From: Oscheius onirici
Lineage: Eukaryota > Nematoda > Chromadorea > Rhabditida > Rhabditidae
Length of the DNA: 64,000 nucleotides
Assembly (NCBI GenBank): GCA_932521025.1
Contig: OW051472.1
Span: forward strand, 4,216,001 to 4,280,000
Reading direction: 5' to 3'
The translations under genes were made by a program, and so were the position numbers. Below, one piece after another: positions 32,944 through 43,988 of the stretch. Below the pieces are notes generated by a model. That model did no database searches and was not told the DNA's origin. It worked only from the letters and a program-made list of their open reading frames with translations. Within the stretch, counting starts at the first letter, position 1, and each line of letters starts with the position of its first letter.

Positions 32944-35900
32944 TCTGCTGAAAGTGACGAGGGAATGAAGGTGAGGAAGAAAGAAAAAAAGAGTCTCTTA
33001 TCACAATAGGGCCGTTAAGAGGGCGCAAATTGTGGGACTGAGAAAAATGGGATTTCGTCACAGGAGCAACAGATTTTCCCTCGGTTGATCTTTAAAGAGC
33101 TACTGAGTCAGCGCGTGTCCGATCCTGCTTTCAAAGAAAATTGATTCACAGATTAATGTCTACACATTTCGAAGAGCTCGAAGATGAAACGATTGTTGAC
33201 CCTTCAAAGTCGTACGAATTTTCGCAATTTCCAGTTAAACAGTTGAGGCGGGTTGGCGCAGTGGCAGGAGGCGCCAGCGTCAATTGAAGGGTCACAAGTT
33301 CGATCCCCGCCTCAGCCCAACCAAGGCTTCTACCCTTCCCGAAGGTCGGTAAATTGGTAGTAGCTTGCTACGAAGTAAAGGCGTTCCTGGGAACAGGTGG
33401 GCACTGTGGAACGTTTAAAGCTCCTCGCTATCCGGCCCCTCAGATGCATCCGCTAGCCAAAGGCTTGAAGACGGGAGAATACTTTACTTTACTTTAAACA
33501 GTAGTTTAGGCACGACATAACTTTTTTCGGCCTGCATTTGACCTCCTAGCGCGTGCGATTCCCTCCTCCCATTCTTACAGATAAAAACCCTCACAGAGTC
33601 TGTCAAATCAAGGTCAAACATCGTTTAGAAAATATCACTAGCACAGGGAATCCGAACGTTTTTTTTTCTCTCAGCTCTCTTACCGAAATAGGAAAAAGAG
33701 TCGGAGGTGTGAACTAATAGTATGAGATAAGAGTCAGTGGAAGAGACAATATATCGCTCGACTAAAAAATGTGACGGGGTGGTATGGGCGGGAGAAAGAA
33801 CAAGTAGTGGTCAAGATGGCAGTAGCAGCTGGGCGGGATGGAACCTCGAGACTTTTCACGCCCAAATGCGCTGTTTTGAGAGCCGTCTGTTTGGGACAAA
33901 GTGAAAAGGATCAAACAAAGCTGGTAAATAGGCACAAAGAGAAACCGGATGTAGGGATGAGCCTAGGGAGGCGAGAGAGCGGACACCCGATCCCCGATCA
34001 GTGCCCTTGTTCAATGGATTGGAGGGAAATCATGAGACTAGCCATTGACTGAAACTGTCTGGCTGCGAATTGAGGATAAAACACTTTTTTGCTTCCGTAA
34101 CTCAGAAGAGACAAAGACTCTCTGACACAAGAGTTGACGGCCGCGAGGTTGGTGTTCCGTGACCCGACGACCTGTCAACCTGCGTCCAGCTTCCTCGTAA
34201 ACAACGATTAGGAGGGAGGAAAATGTCAAGCGAGGGGTCAAATGAAATCATTGTCTAAACTATGAGTCAGGCTTCCTCTCTCTCTTAAAAAAAGTGATTC
34301 AGACATAATCTTATTTAAAAATTGTGTTGGAAAAAAAATTGTGAAAACATGTTGAGTCTAGACTTTTCCATTGATATCTGGGATTTCAATAAGGAAACCG
34401 AGGCGGTATGGTTGTTCAGGAAAGACGTTATCGGGCAGCCGAGGCCTCCTAGGCGAGAGAAAGATTACAAGATAAGGAGGCTGTTCTTCAGACGACTAAA
34501 AATAAAAACAGCGAGTTCATTCAGTGAACAAAGTGCCCTGATTAGTATTCCGCCCGCTTAATCACCATGTGTTCACACCAGTGGTCGGATTGTGTTGAGT
34601 ACAGAGAAGGGTGGAAATATTCTCGCGAAAGAAGTCAAGGGGAAAATCTATGCGATTTACGAGAAGCTCGTTCCGTCGGAATGACAGAAATGGAAGCATT
34701 GAACAAAGTTCTCAAAAGAAAAATCTAGTCTCGGTACTGTTTAAGGATGAGCTGAAGAAAGTTGTAGAAGTGTTGGAAATAATGTACAGTTTTAACTACT
34801 CGTATGAAACCGATAACTTTCATATTAAAAAAAATTAAATACAGGCTTTCATGTACGGAACTTCAAGAGACCAAGAATATGCCTTCTAAATTCTATCTGA
34901 CGCCTTTTGCCCAAAAAAAAAACCGCCACCGGTTAGCGGAAAAGACCGGGCAAACTGCCCTGAGGGCGCCATATAATAGCATTGGCCCGAAATGAGGGTG
35001 GATATTGGGTAAGGCAGGTGGGACGGTATAATTACATGAGAGAGGCCGTCCTCCAAGAAGAATAGAGCCCCCGAGGGAAGACGGAGAGACTGCAAACACT
35101 GTGTGTCTTTCGAGGGTGGCCTTCCGGTTTGTAAACATGACAGCTTAGTGGCGCCAAATTCGGAAACGGTTTTTTGCTCTTACACTCGAAAAACGGCTCA
35201 AAACCCAGTCAGGTGGAAATTCTAATGATCTGCGATTAATGAGGACGCCCACAAGGTCGTTGCGGTGCGCAAGAAAACATCGCGCGAACAAGGAGATTTT
35301 TGTCGGGAGGAGGTTGGAAAGGGCAGCACAAGTTGGCTCGGCAGCGTATAACATAACAGAGCAACTGACGCAAAATTTTACGCCTGCCTTTAGACAGAAC
35401 GGTTAATTTCAGAAAGCCTGAAAACTAACTGGAATTGCTAACTGTACGAGGACAAGTGGTGCAAAAACTACCGCTTTGGGTAGCAATAAACTTGTTGAAA
35501 CATCTATTTCGTCGCCAAAGAGACAGAAACATAAATGGTTCTGGAAGCCACTGCAACTGTGTGCTCAGCTTTCTCGCTATGTCAACAGCACACCCGAGGC
35601 TCATGCGGTAAACAAGGAGATAAACAGGCGTGTGAGTCCAGTAATTACGGCTAATGAGTGAAATTGAACGGAAACAGACTCTTAATGTTAGAAATAACTG
35701 GATCATCTATAGATCAATGGAAAAGGCACGAGAAAACCAACTGAGTGATACGTGAGCGTTATGTTTGCCTTCCTAGAAGCTACAACTGTTCAGAAAACGA
35801 AAAGTCTAAAAAATGATGGGATCGGAGTTAGAGATGCACATCTTCAAGGCCAAACCGACGCCTGCCACCCGTTATGTTTGACCCGTTTCCACCACAAAAT

Positions 35901-35959
35901 GACTGCGGAGAGTATATTGAGAGTCGGGGATAGAAAATGCATGAAATTTGAACGAGAGC
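32944..35959. other. 3-kb gene-free stretch with SINE
   Basis: Apart from the SINE at 33244-33493, I found no convincing exons; open frames up to 93 codons on the plus strand (for example 33771-34052) have no recognisable content. It is either intergenic space between the two minus-strand genes or, if they are one gene, an intron. Confidence 0.4.
33244..33493 (+). mobile_element. tRNA-derived SINE with 9-bp target duplication
   Basis: The 5' 70 bases are tRNA-like: A-box-like GGTTGGCGCAGTGG and B-box GTTCGATCCCC, the ends pairing as TGAGGCGGG/CCCGCCTCA. A unique body contains GGTCGGTAAATTGGTAGTAG and GCTTGCTACGAAG. The 3' end is a pentamer array (ACTTT)n. The element is flanked by TTAAACAGT at 33235-33243 and 33494-33502, a clean target-site duplication. 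A related body occurs at 63236-63345. It would be copied by a LINE reverse transcriptase elsewhere in the genome. Confidence 0.82.
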
Positions 35960-38531
35960 CTAGACCCCACTAAAATAAACATAAAACTGACCGTTGTTAT
36001 TGTTGATGACCGAAGGAGCGTCACTTCTAACCGAGATAGAAACGACGTTAAGGCGACCTGTGGCGGTCGCTTGACGAGCCGAATTGTGCACACCGACAAC
36101 GGTGGCAGAGAAGTGAGGACGAGACTCGTACGGAGGAGGATTCGAGGGTGGCTGAGGTGGAGAATAGGTCGGCGAAAGAACTTCCTCAACAGGATTGACC
36201 TGGAAGACTTTTTATATTCGTAACTCAAGAGAGTACTTCGTATGAGCCACGAGTATTTCGAGAGAGCTGGAAGCGAGAGAGAAGACGTTGAACCTCGGAG
36301 AAGCCTTCTGGAAAAAGGATTTTGGCAGTACACTTTGCAATAGAAACAAACTACAAACAGATGTTGTAAAATTCTTTTTAGAAATTGCTTATATCGTAAA
36401 TATTTTGTTAATGGTGATCAAAATAACAGTGCGTGGAATCCAAGCGCTTCAAAACTCACTCGAAAGACAGTCAAAAGACATATTTCTCTGTCGCGCAAGC
36501 GTCGAGCACTGTCTGCTGCGCATATTAATCAGTTTCCCCTACAAAAATATCAATAATGTCCCCACCTTCTTTCAACGGCGCAGTCTCTTTGACTTTCTCT
36601 TCGCAAAGCCTACATGGCTCATCGTTTTTGTTGAACTCTGGCACCTTTGAAGGTCTAGGCTCTTCTGGAGGAGGACTTCCTTGGACAGGGGCCAAAGGAA
36701 CTTGTTGCTGTATGGGAGAAGTGACTCTTCTCTCGATCGAGCGTCGTCGCATCGGCTCCGGATCCGGAGGCAAATCCGTGAAAATTGAAGGAATCTCCCT
36801 GATTATCTTGAAGTTGCTGGACAAGGTCGGTAGGTGAGCTTCTCCTCGAATCACAACTGAAAGGTTTCGGGGTTGACCATTAAAAAAAACAGAATGATGT
36901 GGAGCTAACAGTTAAATTCATCTCAAAACTTACGCTTTCTCGGAACTGGTGTTTTTGACTGTTCTGGAGTCTTGTAGTCTTCAATTTTTGCAGAAGGAAC
37001 GCTGACTGAAGCCTCATATTGACGAAGAGGTGGCTCCTGATAATAATCCGCCTTCTTCGGTTCCAGAACAGCTTGGACAATTTCACTTCTTTTCAAGGTT
37101 TGACTGTCCTCCTGTTGCGACTCGAAAAGATCAGCCGGTGGAGCTGTGCTTTTTCTCAAACGGCGAGCAATCTTGACAAACTCGGGCTCCGCGTCAGTGT
37201 GGTTGAGGACCTGAAATACACGGATTGACCAGTGAGACGAGAGAGATACTAACCTCGAGAACTCTCAACTTTCTGACTCCTTCTCCATTTTCTCTTTGAG
37301 GAGGAGGAGGCTCTCTTACAGGAGCAGGCGGTTGATAAAGACTGGTCTCCACAGGAGCTACTGGAACAAGGACAGGACTCTCGACCACAGCTTCCCGATA
37401 GACTGTATCTTGTCTCGGTGAGATGATCTGTGGCGGCGAAATGACCCCGGACGGAATTTCGACATCTGGACCAAGACGCACCATCCTCACTGGAAGCTCA
37501 TATGTACTGAGATTGTGGTAATGGGAAGTAAAGTCGGCTGAGACTGGACGACTTCTGGAAAGGGACCGACTGCGCTCAGTTGTCTCGAACTTTCGACGAA
37601 GAGTGTTGATGCTCGGAGTTTCGTCGAAATGCTCTTCTTCGGGCTCACTTCGAATGTGACGATGAACAGTGTAAGAACGAGCGTCTTCCGCTGAGAATAT
37701 ATATACATACTGTTCTATGCCTATCACTCTGTACTCACCCAAAACATCACTTGAGGACTTTGAATGTCTCCTGAGCATCTGTTCTGTCGTCCTGATCGGC
37801 TCGTAGTCATGGTGACTATTCAACTCATCCAAAGACGGACTTCTTCTCTTTGTCTGTTCTCTAGACGTTAGCCCGGACAGTCTACTGAACTTCGCCTTCA
37901 GCTTCTCCACAATTCCCGGACCATACTCGAGATCTGAAAATGTGCTCATATAAATTTATCCAAAGTTATTTCAACCATCTCCCCATGTGAACAATGACTT
38001 TTTCTTCTTTTTGTCCTTCGGAACCCGTTCCATACTGCTATAATAGCAGTCTTTTGGTTGTAGCTGGGGTCTGGTAAGATGTCTTTCCGACTGTATCCTT
38101 CTCAATCCTCGCGGCTGTTCGTTTGTTACGAAAGGATCGATGTTGTTCAATTCCATAAACTTCAAAACGGCCTCCAACTTGTAAGGATCAATCTTTTGCA
38201 GGAGATCCGTTTCGGAACGATGTCTTGGCAGAGAGTTGGTCGAGAATCTGCTCGGCTGCTTGACCTGTCTCTGTCGTGGCGGAACCGCCTCATAGTCTTC
38301 TCTTCGTCTCATTGAGGGAAAATTGATACTTTTCAGGAGTTCCGAGACAGCAGTGGCTGCTGCCTGGTCTACTGGTGGTCCCGTATTTTGGAAAGAATGC
38401 TTCCGAGCGATTTTTCTCTTCAGTGAAGAGTCTGTCCGTCTGATGGTCCTCGGCCCCATCGTCTGGACATTCTTGTAGATGCGTTCTTGTGGATAGTGTC
38501 CAGTCAGATTGTGATAGATGGGAGTGTGCAT
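35960..38531 (-). CDS. Large disordered, Arg/Ser/Pro-rich protein of unknown function
   Basis: Model complement(join(35960..36199,36543..36856,36934..37210,37254..37690,37739..37933,37976..38531)), 672 aa with all phases consistent. Notable segments: MHTPIYHNLTGHYPQERIY at the start; KIDPYKLEAVLKFMELNNIDPF (helical); Lys-rich KDKKKKKSLFTWGD; DLEYGPGIVEKLKAKFSRLSG; a region of RxxS/SxRSRS motifs; Pro-rich YQPPAPVREPPPPQ; DAEPEFVKIARRLRKS; and SPTYSPPQPPSNPPPYES. Short conserved-looking blocks separated by low complexity suggest a scaffold or actin/cytoskeleton-associated protein, but that is inference. No catalytic domain. The final exon reads through a possible donor to TAG at 35960; splicing there onwards would break frame with the next gene. 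Confidence 0.6.
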
Positions 38532-40104
38532 TTTTCTAGAGAAATTTTGAATGAAATCAAAACGAAAAAGAGGCAAAAGGAACGGGAGGAATGACATCTA
38601 GGGGAATAGGCGAGTCTCCCATGTGGTCTACTGGTCAGGATTCGTGGTTTTCCGAGTTTTTTTCGGGTATCAAATATTAGCAAAGAGGTTTCTTTTAAAC
38701 ATGTTGCTTTTAGTGGAGTAGAGTTACAGTTGACGTTAAAGTTTTAGGGAAATAGGCAAATGTTGTTCATTCACAGAGAAACTAATCGAGAGGAATAAAA
38801 CAGGAAACAACAATATCAGACCATTACAGCCCATACAATCATCGGATCGGAACACTTTTTGTCTAGTCTCCCACAGCTCGTTGTCTCTCTTACCAGCCCG
38901 TCGGCGGAGACACTTCACCCGCGTGCCATAGATTCTCTTAGAGGAACACTGTGTCCAGCAGAGATACATGGGATAGATATGTGCTCGAGATGAGTATACA
39001 AACAGGGGATATTGTGTCCGAGCCGTAGGGCAAGACCGGAAACGGCTGTGTAAAACAATCCAGCGATTACCTACTTTATTCAAAGGGAGAGTTGCAGCAA
39101 AAAGTATCGGACAGAGTTTGGCTTATTCGAAACTTTAGCAAAAAAGTTAATACTTTAACTAACTTTGTAGAAATGCGAAAGTCCCTTCAACTAGAACATT
39201 TTGTAAGCGAAGATGGGAAGAAAAGGAGCAAATTTAAGAGAAGTGGCCGTATGTAAATGAGCCGTTTGCTCAAAGATAGGGATAAACTGTGGGGACGCTT
39301 AGCTGAAGTGCCTGTCTTCATCGCGTATCCCCGTGTACGCTACCGCGAGGGCCGGGTCTCGCTGTCTCGTCGCACGTGGCGCTGTCATTCCGGCCTCCGG
39401 CTGGCAAACAGCGTGTCGTCGTTTTGACACCCGGCTGGAGCTCGGAGCCTAGATTTGAGCCTTGAGCGTCCGGGTATAGTATACGGGCTGGAAGAACCAC
39501 CTGCGAGTAGGCGGCAGTAGTCACTCGAGAGAGCGATAAATGTGTCAATATTGGATAACTCTTCTCCGGGGTTCGAACTTTGCAACACTTATCCAGAAAA
39601 AAGGACTAAGCCTACTCTACCTGATGGCGGCATGGGTGTTCCTGGTTCCACTACCGTCTCCACTACAGCCATCTCCAGCTTCCTTTCCACAGCAGGACCT
39701 GGAAACGGATTCGATATTTCGAAAACATTCTTGAAAGAAAGTATCGGAGATCTGGGGTTCTCGAAGTATCTAACTTTCAAGTGAGTCTCATTACAGAAAG
39801 TTTCGGCTTGAAAAGTGAGGAAAATGCGAATGACTATAGAATCTTTGGAAACAAAGCGAGCAGATCATGTGAGATTGTTCCCAATAAACTGCTGTCCGTT
39901 TTTGCCGTAAAAATAAGTGACGCTAGTTTGAATTTCCCCTATCTGCAACATTAATTAGTGATTCACGGAAAAGGAACGTTCAGATAATATGTATTTCATG
40001 ATCCCTTTTAAAATGCTTTCGCGTCTCTCTGTGTGTCGGAAGCCTTACTTGGCAATACTAAGAAGATATTTCCGAATAAGTTATTCTTTTGTAACAAGGC
40101 GAAA

Positions 40105-40185
40105 CAAGAAAAGCAAGTGCGCTTACTGCTTTGGTAGTTTTGGAGAGGCTGGAACTGTGAACAGAGTGACAAAGGGAGAATGAAA
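40105..40185. repeat. Dispersed repeat, copy 2 (see 15205-15320)
   Basis: Shares AGAAAAGCAAGTGCG, CTTTGGTAGTTTTGGAG and ACAGAGTGACAAAGGG in the same order and orientation with the intron repeat at 15205. Noncoding. Confidence 0.5.
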
Positions 40186-42180
40186 GGAACTGTGGTTCCG
40201 CGACAAATTGATAGATGGAAAGTGGAATTCCACACAGTTCTATCTGAATTTTTTGTGTTTTTTCCAGTTTTCAATGAATCTCTTCTTTGAAATCAACATA
40301 TGTTAAATAAATATATACTAGATTTTTAAGTTTCCAAAAGTATCAATTAATGTTTTGGTATTCTGCTAGGTGTAAAGTTGCTTGTAACTAGGCGTGGAAA
40401 GTAGACGTGTTGGGAGAGAACGAGCACTCAGCCGCCACTATCGCCGAACGATAAGAAAGGAGAGCCCGGTTACTGAACCCAGAAAATCGAATAAGGGGAA
40501 CAGTGACTCACTCTGAGAAGGACGAAGAACCACAGGAGCACGTCGGACCAGACGCTTACAGCCACCGTCAGCCTGAAAAATCGTTGTCTCTAAACATTTT
40601 TGGACAGTGTGCTGATGATATCATCGTTTACGGCCGCCAGAGGTGGAAACTGCAGTCTTTATGAGACGATAAGGATGGCAAGCCTTTTAGGACTACATCT
40701 AGGAATGCAGGGGAAGGAGAGTTGAAACTAGCCAAGTTCAGTTCAAAACAGTACTTTAGGGACGAGGTGCTAAAAGTGAAAAGTAGTCAAGACAATATGG
40801 AACAGTATCAGAGAGGATCTGGAGAAGTAGGTTTGTATGAGTCATTTAGCTGGATCAACAGAACTTGTCTCGTAGATCAACAGTTTATATCCCGAAACTT
40901 TTGATACAGAATGACTCTTCCTGACGCAAGTCAGATCGGACTCCTGGGCCAAAAACACTTTTCCCTACTCCTGATTTCAGCAATGATCATTCGTAACATA
41001 CTGCTTCAAGTCCGATTATGCTCGGAGGAGAATCATGTTTCTGGGAACCACCAGGAAACTAGAACTTGTCAAAGGGTAGCAGTAAGGTGCAGGTGCGGTT
41101 CGGTACATCTCTCTTTTGTCCAATATGCATACTAATCAAATTCTGATCGTATTTTATGTTGTGTATCCTTCTAGAATAGAGTGAATAGGATCAGTCCCGT
41201 ATATCAATTCTCAGAAAGCGGTAAACAACATGGTGAGAAGATGATCCAAAGACTCAACGTGGTCACAGAACGTTACAATTCGAAATGGCTCTTGAAACAA
41301 ATTTACGGGAACTTTTAGCTGTCAGGAAAATAGGGGAAATAATCAGAACAAACCTTGAAAAAGGGGTTGTCCCTGACGAAGCAGAGCGGCTCCTCCATCT
41401 CTTTTCGCTCGGATCCGAAGCCGAGCTGGTCGTTCGCTGGAAAGAGTTTTTTTTTTCAAAAAGGAGAAAGTATCGAATTGGAACAAACGAGATGATTTGG
41501 GCAAGAAGAAGGACATAATGTTGATCTGACTCACGGGAAGGACAAACAGAATGCCGGGAGGGCCGGCAGAAACACTCGAGGCCAGTAAGAGGATTAACCA
41601 GGCAAAGAAAAGCTGGAAATTTTTTCCGTGATCAGGAAGTTTGATCCAAAAACGATTAAAAAGGGAACATGATACCGAATGGTTAGAGGTATTTCAGACT
41701 AAGTGGCGCAAAATGTAAACAGTGCTTTGACCTTTCGGATATCTAACTGTGTAACGCTGTCTAGCCTACTGTGAAGAAGTTTCTAAAGTAATGGTTCGAA
41801 TCAACGAAAACGTTTCAGTAGTATCCGGATAATGGGATTAGGACTGACCGTTCTCAATTCCATTTCGGGAAGAGAAAAAAGTGTAGAAAATCCAGCCCTA
41901 ATTCGCAAAGATTTTCCACAGATAGTCCGTTTTTGTCGGGAAAAATGGTCTCGTGGCTGAGGCCTGGTCGGAGACAAGAGGGTCAGCAGATGAACGAGGG
42001 CGATAGTCTCCCAACATCCGCGAAAATGAGAATAGGCGATCTGGGGAGAGTGAGAACGGATTCGATTACACTGAATAAAGGAAGAAGGAAAGGGTTATTT
42101 CCGGAGTAAAAGTGCAATGTTGTGAAGCCTTGAATAGCATGGTGCTTTCCACATTCACCACCTATTTCAATGTTGCCAGC

Positions 42181-42252
42181 AGCAGCGTGGCGCAGTGGAA
42201 GCGTGCTGGGCCCATAACCCAGAGGTCGGTGGATCGAAACCACTCGCTGCTA
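42181..42252 (+). tRNA. Initiator tRNA-Met (CAT)
   Basis: 72-nt cloverleaf. Acceptor AGCAGCG pairs with CGCTGCT. The D-arm region is GGCGCAGTGGAAGCG. The anticodon stem CTGGG/CCCAG encloses CCCATAA with anticodon CAT at 42213-42215 and the three G-C pairs typical of initiators. The T arm has GGATCGAAACC, with A where elongators carry TTC-type bases. The acceptor begins with A1 and ends in T72 on the opposite strand, the A1-U72 pair of eukaryotic initiators. Looks functional. It is the only intact tRNA gene seen in the window. Confidence 0.95.
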
Positions 42253-43411
42253 ATCTATTTTTGCTTTTCCTGAGGAGTTTTGGCGACGTGAGAAACTGGT
42301 TCCTCGACTTCTGACTCATTGTTTTCATTGCGTTTTTTATTTGGTCAATGTCAATTAGTCAGTGAGAAGAAATCGAAATTGTTTTTTACGCTTTGGACAT
42401 CGGGACCAAGAAAGGGTAGTCTGAGGAACAAAAATAGAAATATGTGAATGTTAGGCTGGAAATAAGAGGGAAAGTTGAAAGTCTACTGCCTAAACGGATT
42501 TCCTATTCGGTGGTCTATTGTTCAGCCGCCAAATTTGATCAAAGCTGCAGTCCATTGACTAGTAATAGACTTGGCTCCAATTGATGTTCGTTAGGTTCGA
42601 AGAAAGGATGGCCACTGTTTGAGAGGCAGAAGCGGACTGGTTATGTTAGAAGAGGCTGCCTGTTTTGGTTCCTCTTTTCATATGCAAATCACGATTACAT
42701 TGGAATTAGAAGAAAACCGTTATGCGGATGGCAGAGATAGAAAGTCATTGCCTTCCTATCTGTTTTACCGAAGAAAAGAACAGAGGACAACAAAAAGAGG
42801 ACAGCAGACAACAGAGGAGGGTCACCTTACTCTTTCGGCTGGTTATTCGAGCACAGAGAGTCTTGGGGTGTTGACATACGCTGACCGCTACTCTAATACG
42901 GGGCGCGGCCATCAATCGGGTAAAAGCGCCTCAGGAAAGAGAGAGAGTATAGTAGGAGGAGGGGCTCTTGGGACCCCCTTTGAGAGCGGATTTACGACCG
43001 GTGACAAGTGGATCAACGTGAGAAAGAAAGAGAAAATAGGGAAAACATAAGGAAAAGTTTCAAGGAAGAGGAATGCCATAAAAGGAGACCGCACCGAGAT
43101 TGCCTCGCGTTGGGGGAGAGGCGAGAACACGCTTGTTCGCCTCTCTGTGCAAACCAAACAGAGAAGAATTTTTTGAAACCAGAGCCAAACAAAGCGTCGT
43201 CGAAGAAAGGCAACACCTCGGACAAGGAGAAAAAGTGGACTCTCCGTAGGGGAGGGTTCAAGCTCCTGCTCATAGTGTCAGAGGACTGAAATATACTGTG
43301 AAGTAGTTTCGGAAACAAATTACCCTCTCATTGTCAGCTAGCAAGAACAAATGTTTAGTTTTCTGGAACAAAAATAAAATCTTTAAAATACTTTTGTTAT
43401 ACTCAGTTATT

Positions 43412-43988
43412 ATGAAGATGGACAAGTCTGTTCGAACTGCAGCTCCCTATCAGACCAATGTCAGGTAGGTCTACCTTTTTTTTGTATCTACCAACTTCAG
43501 TCCCGTCACCTCCAACTCATCCCGCCAGCTGCGTGTCTGTCGCATCTGCCAGTCGGAAACCGGCGTGATGGTTCGTCCCTGTTGCTGTGCCGGAACCATT
43601 GGCGACATCCACGAGAACTGTCTCTCCACCTGGTCACAATGTCGAAAAAGGACAACTGCGAGATCTGTCAGGAGACCTATCAGCGAACCGGCTACCAGTA
43701 CAAGCGACTCAAGGAATGGTCTCGTCCGGAGATGAATGGACATACTGGCCTCAATGTCTTTCTCGTCTCGCCTTTTCGCTCATCTATATGACTTTGCTGT
43801 TCTGCGAAAGAACGACCTGGGAGCGTCTGGTTACGCTGAATCTGCCTTTCAGAACCGATGATCTCGGCCGAATGGAGGTCAGTCTTGTACTCCTTATACT
43901 CTTCGTCGTGAGTGTGGTCAAGAGCCTTCGAGCTGGATGTGGCTATCTCGGAAAACAGAAGGAGATTCGTTTCACAAACAGGCCTTAA
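43412..43988 (+). pseudogene. MARCH-like RING-CH membrane protein with two frameshifts
   Basis: Exon 1 (43412..43466) and exon 2 join cleanly and give a RING-CH zinc finger start: CRICQSETG, PCCCAGTIGDIHENCLSTW. The last two zinc ligands, CEIC, follow in another frame (about 43655-43670), after a one-base shift near 43630. The transmembrane part (LSRLAFSLIYMTLLFC; EVSLVLLILFVVSVV) is in the third frame from about 43740. No intron fits either junction. RING-CH proteins of this layout are membrane E3 ubiquitin ligases. Two frame changes in 150 bases point to a recent pseudogene or to sequence errors; otherwise the pieces are well preserved. Confidence 0.65.

Larger units (their letters stand above)
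38532..43411. other. Gene-poor region with possible orphan exons and one tRNA
   Basis: Two short minus-strand blocks look like exons: 40515-40575 (CAG-bounded, reading ADGGCKRLVRRAPVV) with donor GTGAGT, and about 39589-39695 (acceptor TTTCCAG, reading ERKLEMAVVETVVEPG). Their phases match each other, and the second ends at a stop. They may be the 3' end of a gene whose 5' part I cannot find, or 5' exons of the gene below. A dispersed repeat lies at 40105-40185 and the initiator tRNA at 42181. Other open frames (41285-41518, 42619-43050) have no support. Confidence 0.35.

Noticed and set aside
41285-41518. 77-codon frame with a plausible helical peptide (LRELLAVRKIGEIIR)
   Set aside because: Too short, no acceptor or donor fitting neighbours, no family recognised.
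42619-43050. 143-codon plus-strand open frame in the gene-poor region
   Set aside because: No splice structure, no motif, biased Arg/Gly/Lys content; likely chance.
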